Shown here: piece after piece, positions 1 through 10,432 of the stretch
How the letters are laid out: each line of letters opens with the position of its first letter
Position numbering within the stretch: the stretch's first letter is position 1
NCBI GenBank assembly: GCA_030512335.1
Contig: JAULSU010000007.1
Span: 62,001-126,000, forward strand
Source: Immersiella caudata
Taxonomy: Eukaryota; Ascomycota; Sordariomycetes; Sordariales; Lasiosphaeriaceae
DNA: 64,000 nt
Direction: 5' to 3'
Position numbers and translations under genes: made by a program
Notes under the pieces: model-generated
The model's database searches: none
The model's input: only the letters and a program-made list of their open reading frames with translations
What the model was told of the DNA's origin: nothing

Positions 1-820
1 CTCCGCCCTCTCCCTCTTCCCTCAAACTCGGCGCCTCACCTATTTCCTCTGGGCCGTCTTCACCTTCTCCGCTCTCCTCCTCCTCGCCATCACCACCCGC
101 GCCTCCCTCCCCAACGCCTCCCGCTCCGTCCTCGGCCCTACCACCTCCCTCTCCTTCGTCAAAGCTTTTTCCGGACACACAACCCCCTGGTACACATTCC
201 AATTCTTCGGCCTAGTCGAAGCGACGTACAACAAAAACCCATACGCTAACCGGAAGGAATACATCGGCTTGCTAATCCAATGCGCGGCATTGTGCATCCC
301 CATCTTCGGGTTGCATGTCGCGGAGGTACTGTGCCAGATGCAGAGGGATGAGGCTACTTGGAGACGGGCTTCTACGGAGGGGGTCGATCCGAACAGTAGC
401 CTCGTCTTGCAGGGCCTACGACATGGACCTAGCTGGGTTATTTTCCTTGCCAAGGCAGCAGTGCCGTGGCTATTCGGATTCGCGATTTCGTGTAATCGGA
501 ATATTTACTTTGTCATGTTACCTGCGCTGGCGGTAGCGGTGGTGTTTTTGGGACTGGGGGTGTTTGTGGAGGTTTTGGTTAGGAGGAGGCCGAGGGGGAC
601 GCAGCCGGCGGTGTATGGGGATGTGTTGGCGTTAGTAGAGTTGGTGGATGATTGGGAGGTAGAGAGGGTGTTTTGGGGAGATAAAGGGGTTTGTTGTGGT
701 GGTGATGGGGATGGGAGAGGCGAGGTGAGGGTGGCGGGGACGGCGGGAAGGAGGTTGGCGGATTTGAGTGAGGGTATTGGGCATGTTGGTCTGGGTGTGA
801 AGGAGAGTGTAAGGTGGTGA
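1..820 (+). CDS. Polytopic membrane protein, 5' truncated by window edge
   Basis: An open frame runs from base 2 to a TGA at 818-820, so this is the C-terminal ~272 residues of a larger gene. It has a hydrophobic segment near the start (YFLWAVFTFSALLLLAI), one around IGLLIQCAALCIPIFGL and two more before the tail (WVIFLAKAAVPWLFGFAI and FVMLPALAVAVVFLGLGVF). A basic RRRPRG stop-transfer follows, then a cytosolic tail beginning YGDVLALVELVDDW. The tail style (GDV followed by a hydrophobic helix) resembles the C-terminal tails of the two paralogues at 7.5-12.4 kb, so it may be a distant relative. No catalytic motif is visible and I do not recognise a named family. The first exon(s) lie outside the window. 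Confidence 0.6.
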   Translation, partial: SALSLFPQTRRLTYFLWAVFTFSALLLLAITTRASLPNASRSVLGPTTSLSFVKAFSGHTTPWYTFQFFGLVEATYNKNPYANRKEYIGLLIQCAALCIPIFGLHVAEVLCQMQRDEATWRRASTEGVDPNSSLVLQGLRHGPSWVIFLAKAAVPWLFGFAISCNRNIYFVMLPALAVAVVFLGLGVFVEVLVRRRPRGTQPAVYGDVLALVELVDDWEVERVFWGDKGVCCGGDGDGRGEVRVAGTAGRRLADLSEGIGHVGLGVKESVRW

Positions 821-875
821 TTCCTTTTAAAACCATCCCGGCGGAGAGGTTCCGGTTGTGTGAGAGCTGCCCCTG

Positions 876-881
876 AATAAA
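876..881 (+). terminator. Polyadenylation-like AATAAA
   Basis: AATAAA lies 56 nt after the stop codon of the membrane-protein gene, a normal spacing for a fungal 3' end. The motif alone is weak evidence. Confidence 0.35.
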
Positions 882-952
882 GTAAGACCGATTTGTCGCC
901 TTCCGCCGAGCGATTCTTTGCTGCTAGAATTCTCTCAATACCACATCCAAGA

Positions 953-1024
953 GGCCTCGTGGCGCAACGGTAGCGTGTTCGACTCCAGATCGAAAGGTTA
1001 TCCGTTCAACTCGGGTCGGGGTCA
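953..1024 (+). tRNA. tRNA-Trp (anticodon CCA), intronless
   Basis: A full cloverleaf folds by eye. The acceptor GGCCTCG (953-959) pairs with CGGGGTC (1017-1023) with G-T wobbles. The D arm is GCGC/GCGT. The anticodon stem TTCGA/TCGAA is perfect and encloses the loop CTCCAGA with anticodon CCA (985-987). The variable loop is five bases. The T arm ATCCG/CGGGT has the loop TTCAACT. The discriminator is A1024. The A box (TGGCGCAACGG) and B box (GTTCAACTC) both match polymerase III promoters. There is no intron after position 37, although many fungal tRNA-Trp genes have one. Confidence 0.93.
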
Positions 1025-1173
1025 AGCAACATGGAAGGACAAGGATGGAAGAGCAGCAGTCCTCTTCTTTTTGCCGGTGACCCACCTTGGCGGGACTGGA
1101 AGGGGCTCCGTCCTCCCACGGGTAGCTAAAGTGCGGCACCCATTTTTGCCCCTTCCTTCCTCGCCTCGGGAGG

Positions 1174-2096
1174 TTGTCAACCTCGACGTCACTCGTCCAG
1201 TCCTTTTGGACGTCGCTCCTGCTGTCGGAGATTCGGGATGCAGCGGTTCCGAGGCCGCCGAGCAGACCGCTCGTCCCATGTCCTCGCAATTCTCGCCAGG
1301 ACCTCCCCTCTGTTCCCTTCTCCAAGCACGAAGCTCCAACGCTGATCCTGGTTTATCTCAACATCGCTTTCATCAACCATCACGTCTACCACTCGCTTCC
1401 AACGTCAATCGCGTCTGCTATCCCGAGCTTTCCCGCCTCGTCAAAGTCATCATTGCGAGACCCCGGTATGTCGATCACCCTCACGCCAATGTTATCGCCG
1501 CGCTGCGAATTGGCCCTCAGGTTGACCTGCTATCAGCGACTCCAAGGACACCACCGTGATGAATCGCCGAATTGACCACCCGGATGAGGATCGGATCGAG
1601 ATCAACGCGCAACTCGTCTTACCCGTCTATGATGGGCCATCGATGACAGCCATACTTGTAACCTTTTTTGTGTATGCATCCATTCCAAGCGTTTTGAACA
1701 CGCAGTGGCCGTGTGTACTTACACTTCGTCGCCAGTTCCATCGTCCATTGGCTGTTCGCGTTATGGGTCTTTGCAAAACTCAATCCACGCGTACTCAACT
1801 GGGACCCGATCCGTCCAGTCGACATCTACATGGCCGTGGCGACGTTTGTGGCAGCGATGTTCGGGCTGCACATCACAACGAAACACTTCTTCGAGATGCC
1901 TTAGGGAGCGCGCAAAGTGGTGTCCTTGGCGAGTGTCTACTTGCTTGGGCACGTGGCTTTGGTGATGGGGGATGCGCTGAGTGCGTTGGCGGTGAACCCT
2001 TGACAAATCCCGAGCGAGGCATTTGTGGTGGTGGTTACAAGGGTACCGTGGATCAGGTTGATGGCTTTCCAGATGTTTCGCTAGCGTGGAGTAGAC
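1174..2096 (+). pseudogene. Decayed membrane-protein gene
   Basis: A protein-like reading appears only if the frame is changed and stops are ignored. From about 1556 one frame gives a hydrophobic stretch (TAILVTFFVYASIPSVL). At about 1705 it continues in the next frame with two clear membrane segments (ASSIVHWLFALWVFAKL and VDIYMAVATFVAAMFGLHI). The same frame passes TAG (1902-1904) and TGA (about 2001) before another hydrophobic stretch, ending at TAG about 2096. The piece around YMAVATFVAAMFGLH resembles a segment of the gene at 1-820. Both in-frame stops are one C-to-T change from sense codons (CAG, CGA). The 5' limit is vague. Alternatively it could be chance open frames with unrecognised introns. 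Confidence 0.42.
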
Positions 2097-2255
2097 CGTG
2101 GAATATATCAGCGTGAATATCTTTCCAATCTGCTTTCGGCCGAGCTGAAACGACGAGGTGCATGAGCTGAATCCGAGACTGCATGGTGCGGGGAAACCTC
2201 CCGACTTCCTCCAATCTCTTCCCCTCACCAACTCCCAAACCTCGACGGGCATGCC

Positions 2256-5139
2256 ATGGACCTCTTTTGCATCCCAGAGAACTCGTCCCACAAGGTGGCG
2301 AAAACGCCTTACCTCTGCGACTCTGACGACCGGTGGGATGGCGGCCCGTTCGTAACGTACCCGCAGCGAGGAGGCTTCCTCCACATGGTTCCCCTCTCCC
2401 TTCGCCAGTACGACCTGGAGACGCCCTACACCGAGCTGATCCATCCATCTGAGCTGCAATTTCGACAGAAAATATTCATCAGGTGGCTTTTCATTGGGTT
2501 GGTCTCCGAGTTCCTCTCCTCCAATGAACAGGAAGATCCGGAAAGGCCGCCTGACAATCCGGAGGCGGGAGAACTGAGGGCCAGTATCTATGAGCACTGC
2601 GTCAAAACAGACGGCGACGGCCAGACTTTCCTGACAGGAGAGATCATCACAAATGTCATCGGCGCTGTCGTCGGTCTTACCAATCTCAGCAAGGACGTTC
2701 AGGGGCGTCTCAACTACCTCTCCCAATGCCTCCGGGTGGCAAGCGGAATGCTCACCTCCCCTGCCGTTCAGGGCATTGACCGCTCGCTCAAGTTCGCCAT
2801 TGCCGGACTGGGAGAACTCATGTCGAATATCATCCGCAACGGCGTAGCTCTGAAGGACTTTGGTGAGGTCTCCTCCCTACCCCAGACCGGGTTCGACTGG
2901 AAGCACGATTACCTCACTCACGACGATACCATCAAGGAGCGGATGAAGAGTGCGGGGTGGTGTCCGAGTGACCTGGGGAGGTCGAATGCGCTTTATCAAC
3001 ACCTGTTCACGATGCATTACCTCAGTCTGATGGATCGGCATGTCCCGGGGCGGGACCACTCGGGTTGCACGGACATGATTTGTTCGGCTGCGCAGATCGA
3101 CAACGAGAAGTATCAACTATCTCATGACACAGAGAGATGTGATGGTACTTGTGATGAGTTCCGGGTTGATATTGGCAAGATTAAGGAGATCTTGGGAGGA
3201 TCAGAGACTTACCCAGTGCTGGTGTTCGATCCAGAGGATGAGACGGCGTTGTTAGTAGACCCTTTCGTCCCGGGGTGCGAGTACATTGCTCTATCTCATG
3301 TAAGCCCTCCAATCAACTTTTAAAGTTGCCCATTTGACAACAGAATGACAGGTTTGGGCCGACGGACTCGGCAACACCAAAGACAACACCCTGCAGAAAT
3401 GCCAGATTGCGAGACTTCGTCGCCTTGTGTCTGCTGTTGAGGATACAGTTTGGGCCCAGGATGACTCGAAACCCCGTCCCAAGTATCACATCTGGGTCGA
3501 CACATTGTGTTGTCCAGTGGCAAAGCTTGAGCCCGAGTACAACAAACTCTCGCTTCTGCGGATGAAGACGGTCTATGAGCAGGCCACCCACGTTCTAGTT
3601 CTTGACTTGGCGTTGTCGATCCATGAGGCTGAGGGCCTCCGCCCGGCAACAATTCTTCTCAGGATCTTTGGGTCGTCTATTTGGATGAGGCGTCTATGGA
3701 CCCTCCAAGGTTCATACCCCCCCTTTGCTGATACTGAAAAGGGGCTAACAACGTCGACAATAGAGGGCGTCTTAGCCAACTCCATGTACTTTCAGTTCCG
3801 TGACAGGCCTGTCCACGCGCAATCCCTCCTCCCTCGGCTCCTCGACCCTTCCGACTTCCGCTACTGGATCATGTGGGCCGACATCAACAAAGAGGTATCT
3901 CCGGCCCTATCCAATGCCTTTTCTACACTCACCTAACACTTCTAGCTTCGCCGCCTAACCCACCTCTCCCACCACCCCACCGCCCTCAAACCCCCCTCTC
4001 CCGAACCACACCAGCTCTACCGCTCCATCCAAGACGCCCTCGACTTCCGCTCCGTCTCCTACCCCTCCGACGAACCAATCTGCATCGCTACCCTCCTCTC
4101 CCTCTCCCTCCCTTCCATACTCTCCTCGTCTCATCCGTCCGACACCCCTGAAACCACCACCGAGAAACGCATGTGCACCCTCTGGCGTCTCCTGGCCGAC
4201 GCAGACGACGGCCTCCCAGCACGCCTGATATTTATCGTCGACACACCCCTGACAACCCCCGGGTTTGGATGGGCGCCCAATTCAATGCTAGGCAACGGGG
4301 ATAATCGAGGTAGACAGTACCATAACTTGGAATACACTACCGTGAAAGATGGGGTGAGTATCCCCGGACGGACACCATCCGGATTCATCACCGAGTTCGG
4401 GCTAGCGGTGGAGTTCACCGGATGGCTGTTGCATCCAAAGCCAATGGCTCCGGAGTTGCCGTTGAACCCATGGGAAGGGGTGTTGAAGGAGTACCGGGAG
4501 GATTTAGTGTTCTTCAGGGATGGTGAGACTGGGGAGTGCTATAGGATGATGGATTGGCATGCAAGTCATGTCGCGCCGCCGACGGCGATCACGAGGGGAT
4601 TGACTGAAGGTGAGGTGGATGAGAAGAGGGTGATTGGGAGCGCTGTCGATACGGGAAGGATGGCCTTGATCAGGGGGGAGGATGTGGATCCGCATAATAC
4701 GATGTTGTGGTTGTTGGTTGAGATTTTAGAGGTGGGGGCTGTGCCGAAGGAGAGAGATGGGAAACCGGGCTATCGAGTGCGGTGGGTGAGGAAGGTGATG
4801 GTGTCAAAGGTGAGTGGCTTGGATCTGCTGGTATTAGAAACAACTCGGAAGATTGCCGTGGAGGTGGCCGCTTCGGAGGAGACGAGGGAATTTGTCCGTG
4901 TCAAGGGGTCGTTCGACAGTGAGAGCAAGGAGTTTGCGGAGGCGAAGGAGAACGTCAAGCAGAAATTGAAGGACGCTACGGCCGAGGCGTGGAAGAATGC
5001 CGAGGGGTTCGCAACGGCAGTAGAGAGGACAGTTTCTGAAGGGATGGAGGAGTACATCTGGGCGTCGATCCCAATGAGGTTCTCACACGAAGTTAAGGGG
5101 GTTGTTGTACCCGAGAGCCAGAGGTGGTATGTGGATTAA
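2256..5139 (+). CDS. HET domain protein (long N-terminal extension)
   Basis: Exons 2256-3299, 3352-3709, 3764-3894 and 3946-5139 encode about 908 residues. HET domains are found in fungal heterokaryon-incompatibility proteins that trigger cell death on non-self contact. The domain starts at the first exon junction, where splicing gives YIALSHVWADGLGN. WVDTLCCP and IWMRRLWTLQEG follow; the last needs removal of the stop-less 54-nt intron 3710-3763, which has a clean GCTAAC branch site. About 340 residues precede the domain and include a Cys/His cluster (residues ~265-310). A charged coiled-coil-like segment lies near the C-terminus. The start ATG at 2256 is the first in frame, and the reading upstream is not protein-like. 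Its stop overlaps the stop of the convergent HET gene. Confidence 0.85.
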
Positions 5140-6482
5140 GCTGTGGAATCGTAATCCTCATCCCAATATACTGGCTTCAGTTTCTCCATCAGGGCAAACG
5201 ATATGTCGGCGATAGAAACCTCGTGTGTTTGCCAGTAACTCAGATCTTTCCTCTCTCCACAATACCACCAACATTCTTCAATGTCCCCTGAGCCTGAAAG
5301 CTGGTGAACTGTCACCAGCTGTTGATGGAGCGCTCCGTAGTCTATGATGTCGTCCGTTAATTCTGGAAAGGGGTACTGAAGTGCTGCCCCAAGCGACTGT
5401 TTCAGCGAGTTAATCCGGGGGACGGCGTTGGTTTTCTTGGGTTCTCGTGCAATAGCATAAGCCATGATGGAGATGAACAGCTCCTTGGGGGACAGGTTGT
5501 AGTCGATTGGGATGGGTTCGGAGCAGATTCCCAGAAGGCCGTAGATGCGGTCTCTGGTGTCTTGGCAGCTGTGCCCCCTGTAATCCTCCAGCAAATTGAT
5601 CAGCCTGGAGCCCTTTCGAAGTCCCGGTCCGGGTGTCATGTCATGCCAACGTTTTCGGGCACTTAGAATCCTCCCCAAAACTCCCGGGACTTGTGCCTTA
5701 CCCCTTCCATGGAGCTCCGGAAGAGGGACGATGAGGTCCTCGGTGACGAAGGATACCTGCCTTCCGAGGACAAGCTCCTGAACGATCCACAGTCGCCGAG
5801 AGTAGCGGGACCCGTTGAACACACGTACTAAGTCGAGCATGACGATCTTGGGCAGGCCGCCGTTTTCCCAACGCCTCCACAACTGCCCGTCAATCTTGGT
5901 GTACTTTAAATCGAACGCCTTCTCCGCCAGCTGGGTTTCCTCCCCAATGTGGAAGAAGACGTGCTCGGCTAGTCCGTATATCTTTTGCATCAGTCGAACT
6001 TGGTGGTTGCGCTCGTTGGGGTCCGCCTGGTTGATGCAGATACTGTCCATCCAAATCCACTCGAGGTGGCCTGACCACTCTGTCTCACCCAGTGCCTTTG
6101 GAACACCGTCGGGGTAGGATCGCGGGAATCCCTGTAGCCCTTGTTCGATACGCCGTGCCTGGTGTTTGCGAAGAGTGTTGAGAAATAGAAAGGCATTATG
6201 CGTGATGCTGAAGGTACGGTCGTTGATTGTGATGTCTTGGTGTGTTGGAGCGTCTCCCCACATGTAGGAGAGGGCTGCAAAAGGTGGGCATTCGTCTGAA
6301 TCGAGGCAAAAACGCTCCAACTTGAGTTTGAGGTCGCCGCTTCCGGGGTGTATACGGAAGAGCCGCAGCGACTGCTTGTTGCTGTCAAGTGGTGAATAAA
6401 TTCCGGAAGGCTGCGCTAAGTCCTCAGTTGCCGGGGTACTCATCGCTTCAGACATGCTCCCAATTCTTTGTTGAAAGGTCAA
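5136..6482 (-). CDS. HET domain protein
   Basis: A single-exon gene of 448 residues. The three HET blocks are all present: FAALSYMWGD (about residue 90), WIWMDSICINQADPNERNHQ (about 150-170) and YSRRLWIVQELVLG (about 225). These are the core of the incompatibility domain, which has a TIR-like fold. A helical tail with the usual GLLGI motif (RDRIYGLLGI) follows, with no ankyrin, WD or NACHT extension. The annotated start could be the Met at residue 10 or 14 instead. Its TAA (5138-5136 on the minus strand) overlaps the TAA of the HET gene converging from the left, so the two genes have essentially no 3' spacer. The partner that sets off the response cannot be inferred. Confidence 0.88.
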   Translation of the reverse strand: MTFQQRIGSMSEAMSTPATEDLAQPSGIYSPLDSNKQSLRLFRIHPGSGDLKLKLERFCLDSDECPPFAALSYMWGDAPTHQDITINDRTFSITHNAFLFLNTLRKHQARRIEQGLQGFPRSYPDGVPKALGETEWSGHLEWIWMDSICINQADPNERNHQVRLMQKIYGLAEHVFFHIGEETQLAEKAFDLKYTKIDGQLWRRWENGGLPKIVMLDLVRVFNGSRYSRRLWIVQELVLGRQVSFVTEDLIVPLPELHGRGKAQVPGVLGRILSARKRWHDMTPGPGLRKGSRLINLLEDYRGHSCQDTRDRIYGLLGICSEPIPIDYNLSPKELFISIMAYAIAREPKKTNAVPRINSLKQSLGAALQYPFPELTDDIIDYGALHQQLVTVHQLSGSGDIEECWWYCGERKDLSYWQTHEVSIADISFALMEKLKPVYWDEDYDSTA

Positions 6483-7478
6483 GGCCTGTGTCTAAGGTAA
6501 GAGGTGTGATGTGCGATTGAGGTGACTCCCCGCAAAGATGGTGAAGAGGCAGCCTGTCGTGGCTGTGCTAGAACGTGACTGCTAGGCCTGGACTAAGCTC
6601 CTACCTAGCCTGGAACGCTCCTGCCAAGCTTTCGCGAACATGGATGGAGCCAAGAGAATTGCAGGTGATCTGTTAGTGCAAAATTTACCATGTCCCCACT
6701 CCAACCGGCTTACGCCAAAGCCGATATTTCTCGCCTCGAAAAAATGTTGACGCAGCAATCCGCTTCTTCCATGCCCAGGCGCGCAAAAGAGATTTCGGGA
6801 GCGCCCGCCATCTCAGAGCCCGGAATTCTTCCCCAGAGTTGGGCAAGCCGAGCCACAGTCGCCGTTTCGGAAAATTCCCCGCAATCTCGTCGGAGGCTGT
6901 GCCACACTTCTCCCGCCCAATTTTCTGCGGCAGGAAGCTTCGCCTGCCACCCCAATACCATCTCGCAGGGGTCAAAATATTCACATCAACTCTAATATTA
7001 TGGCGCATGATTCATTCCGAAACGTCACAGCCAGAATGACGAAGGAAGGTCCCGCCGTATTTTCGCTACGGTCGTGCTCTCACATCTCAAGCTCTCGGGC
7101 ATTGGTACAAAATGAAGAAAGGGGGTCCGGTCTGCCTCGCAATTACATATATTAAAGTGTTCGGTCTGGCTAATTGAGCTTTGTGCAGCTTTAAATTGAC
7201 AGCCCTACCTTCGCCATGGGTGCGTATTCCTATTTCGCGCCCTGAATCCACCGGTGCTATCACTACCAGCCGCGTCACTGTTGCAACGCAAAGAAGAACC
7301 ACCCTGGGAGATATTCCAATGTGAATCGGCTTTGATGCTTGCTACCCTACATCTACCCTCCGCCCCGGCCCCCGGCCCCTCGGAAAAATAGGCAGCGCTT
7401 TTGGTAAAGCTGTCGCTGCGGTCCTCACCTCAACTATCCCCCTGATAGTCTAGGCCAACAGCTAGGGCACAATTAAAG
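6483..7478. other. Intergenic, no gene seen
   Basis: Divergent spacer between the HET gene on the minus strand and a membrane-protein gene on the plus strand. Short open frames on both strands at 6690-7040 overlap each other and have no protein-like features. No RNA gene or repeat was recognised. It presumably holds both promoters. Confidence 0.5.
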
Positions 7479-9520
7479 ATGGCGAAAAACGCCAAAGTCC
7501 AACTTGAAGAATGCCGCCTCTCTGGCCTCAGCTCAAATAATGGCGATTCGACCAATCTCCCGACGGTGCCACAAATCAGCACCCACCTGTGGTCGTGGAA
7601 AGGCAAGACCTGTGTGGCTTTGGTCCTTTTGGTATCTCTGTTACTGTCAGCCGCAGGGGCGATTGGGCTTGGATATAAACAGGCTGTCGGCGCCCAGGGT
7701 TCAGCCACCCTGTCAAACGACGTTCGCCGCCCACAACAGCGGTGCGGCAGCCGTCCTGTCTCGGCAACCGGTGTGGAGACACAGTTCGAGATCAATCTGA
7801 TCATGTTGCAGGACTTGTCTTTTGCCAGGGCCAAGCTGATGGACCTTTTGTGGGATACTGTTTTTGCCCATGGGGGCCGACTTCTCCACGGCTGGATATT
7901 TTACCACGTGGCATGTCGCACAGTTACTTGGATACTGGAATACTCAGCATTTCCATATTGGTTCCTTCTTGACGTTTTATTCCGCCCCGACTCCCTCAGG
8001 TCGTTACGGACCCTCCTTCGATCATTTGCCACAAGGCATCAACGGAGGACTATATACTCCCTCCTTCTCCTGACCTACGGCGTCGGCCATGTTCTCTTCT
8101 TCAGTACCCTTTGGAGCGCGGCAACGGGATACCAGAGTTCTGACATCGCTGGGTACATCTTACCGGACTACACCCACCTTTACTTCCCAGACCGCGACGA
8201 CCTTAGGATGTGCTGGGTAGTCGATGCTGGGCGGATTCCAGCTTCCTACCACAGCGCCATTGGCAACTTCAGTGAGGTGGTCCTCGGACCCAAGGTGGGA
8301 TCTATATTTCCCACATTGGAGGACCTGCTCTGGCAGGAAGGCAGGAGTATGTGGGCGCGGTCGACAGCATGGAATTCTTCAAATCTGTGGAACATTACGG
8401 AATTCGGAGAAGATACTGAATCTGACTTTCGTGACATTCTCTCGTGTCAGCTACACATGCCCCTTGAGCCGTCAAGAACGTGGCAACGCTAACCATTCCA
8501 GAAGACTTACGATCGAAACACACACTCCAGACATTCCTGCAAAAGTTCAGAGACAACCACACAACCTCCAGCGATGTGGTATCATGGGATACGACCAGTC
8601 ATGGATTCGCACACAATCTCGCCACATCCAGGTTCAACTTCAAAGCATACTTCGTCAATTACCCAGGCGCCGAAACCCTATCTGGTCTCCCAAGCGCGGT
8701 ACTTGGATGGCAGTTTCTTGGAGACGGCCAATTGGCAAAGATCAAAGATAACACCACTGGCACACTAGTCGTTGTGAAATCCAGTACAACCACATCTGCA
8801 ACAAATAATGCGACCTTTGTCCGCTCGGCGTTTCATCTCAACGAATCTGTCTCTCGCGGTCCTGACGATGTCCCGTACAACTCCACTCTCTGGCTTAGAG
8901 GAACTAACATTCCGCTCGACGCACCCTTCCTAAGTCTCAAGAAGGACTGGTAGGACTGACTCTCCCTCGGACAATCTTGGACCAGGAATTCTGACAGCCA
9001 TGGTAGTTCAAAAGACCGTACACACAACACAAGCAACTGGTTCCCCTCTGGATTCGGGGAGTGCCTTTGCTACCAAGGAGAACTTTTGTCCTATGAGTTC
9101 ACCCGCAACAAGTTTTGCACAAGCGGCAACCGGTACGTTTGGGGTATGTCGTTATCACTTGCCCTGGTCGGGTTGGTACTTGAGGCCGTATGGTGCATTG
9201 TTTGTCTTTCTCTTTGGGCTCGCGCTACAGATCGCAGCAAGCTCATTCTTTATGGCCGATCCGCAGCTGGCGATGTAAGGAATATATTGGATATCGCAAA
9301 CGCCATCAACTCTGAGCTGGGGGATACAACGGGATGGGAAAAGGAAAAGCATCTGACGACAGTACTGGAAGGATGTCAACCCGTCGGCTTTGCTACAAGA
9401 GGAAGTGGCCACAAACCGAATGATGTGAGTCTGGTGTCTGTGTCGGGGTGTTTAACGGTCAGGAGACCTTTTACGATTCATTGTCAACCTGAAACTCCGG
9501 AGGACAAGAGCACCGCTTGA
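7479..9520 (+). CDS. Large membrane protein, paralogue 1 of tandem pair
   Basis: Proposed exons 7479-8430, 8502-8949 and 8998-9520 give about 640 residues. The first junction is the least certain: the donor (GTGACA) is weak, but the branch site CTAAC and acceptor at 8501 are good and only this donor keeps the frame. An N-terminal membrane anchor (CVALVLLVSLLLSAAG) leads to a domain with GGRLLHGWIFYHVACRTVT, then hydrophobic stretches (YSLLLLTYGVGHVLFF). A long segment rich in N-glycosylation sites (NNT, NAT, NES, NST) ends at another membrane span (MSLSLALVGLVLEAVWCIV), and a cytosolic tail with AGDVRNILDIANAI follows. Exon structure and sequence match the next gene. No known domain or active site was recognised. 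A transporter, receptor or surface-protein role would be a guess. Confidence 0.68.
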
Positions 9521-10432
9521 TCGACATGGCGTCTTGGGCTGGATCGTCATTCAACTACATATGAGCTACGCTGGGAGGGAGCCACGAAAACAACCAAGAA
9601 ACAGTTTTTCACTCCAAACTGTACGAGAGCTTTATGTCTGGGTATGTGGAAGGTACCCAGCAGGCAGTCTTTTTTCATCCAAGGATGGTTTCCGGGGATC
9701 CCACCCGTAAATTTCTCGGCACTGAATTTGGAAGCGCAGCGGGGCGTTGCCTGCAGCGAGCATGCTGCGCCATTGACTCGCATGTCTTTCTCATAGGGCC
9801 GGGATGGCCATTCGGTTGGTAATGCGCCATCTCATTGCGCTCCAGGCATCACCCACGGCACATGTCTTCCCCTGCTAGCAAACCAAGATGACTTACTAGT
9901 ACCCGAGAGAGAGAGGGGTATGCGAGGAGGCCGACACATCTACAACATTTGAACACTAGGCCGAGCCAGCATGCTCGCAACGGACCGAACCGAAAGTATC
10001 GCCTGCTCGGTGTCTTCTGCTCAGCATGGGGGTCCCGTCGAAATAGAAATCGGTCACGGAGTTCCCGGTCAATTGCGTTACCCGGCCAAGGTTGAATGGC
10101 CATATTACCTAGTGGGGACTCCTTCGGCACGGAACGAGGCGTCGGTCGGTCAGTTGTCACGCGCAGTTCCGGGTTGGGCTCGCTCTTATCATGAAAGAGG
10201 GAGGAGCTCGGCTAATTCATCTTTCCGCCCCCTTCAAATTAACCGCCCTATACTACCAAGAGTGGGGAGAAGTTGTGTTGCACTGCTGTGCCGCAACCAT
10301 TCGAGCAACAATGGAGAAAGAGATGACTTGGTTATCTTGCGTTGTCTTGAACACACGGCTGACTTCAGGGGACCTTCATGGCTCCCTAGAATACCGCCCG
10401 GTTTCACCCGGGATGGGACTCTTTGGTCCATC
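9521..10432. other. Intergenic, no gene seen
   Basis: Spacer between the two tandem membrane-protein genes. The frame of the second gene stays open back to 9971, but that stretch is not protein-like and has no counterpart in the first copy, so I treat it as leader. No repeats were recognised. Confidence 0.45.

Noticed and set aside
1761..2726. A 321-residue minus-strand frame over the pseudogene and HET exon 1.
   Set aside because: Its overlap is antisense to the HET gene's coding exon and its composition is not protein-like.
9971..10432. N-terminal extension of the second membrane-protein copy.
   Set aside because: The extra ~150 codons have no counterpart in copy 1, whose start aligns with the ATG at 10433.
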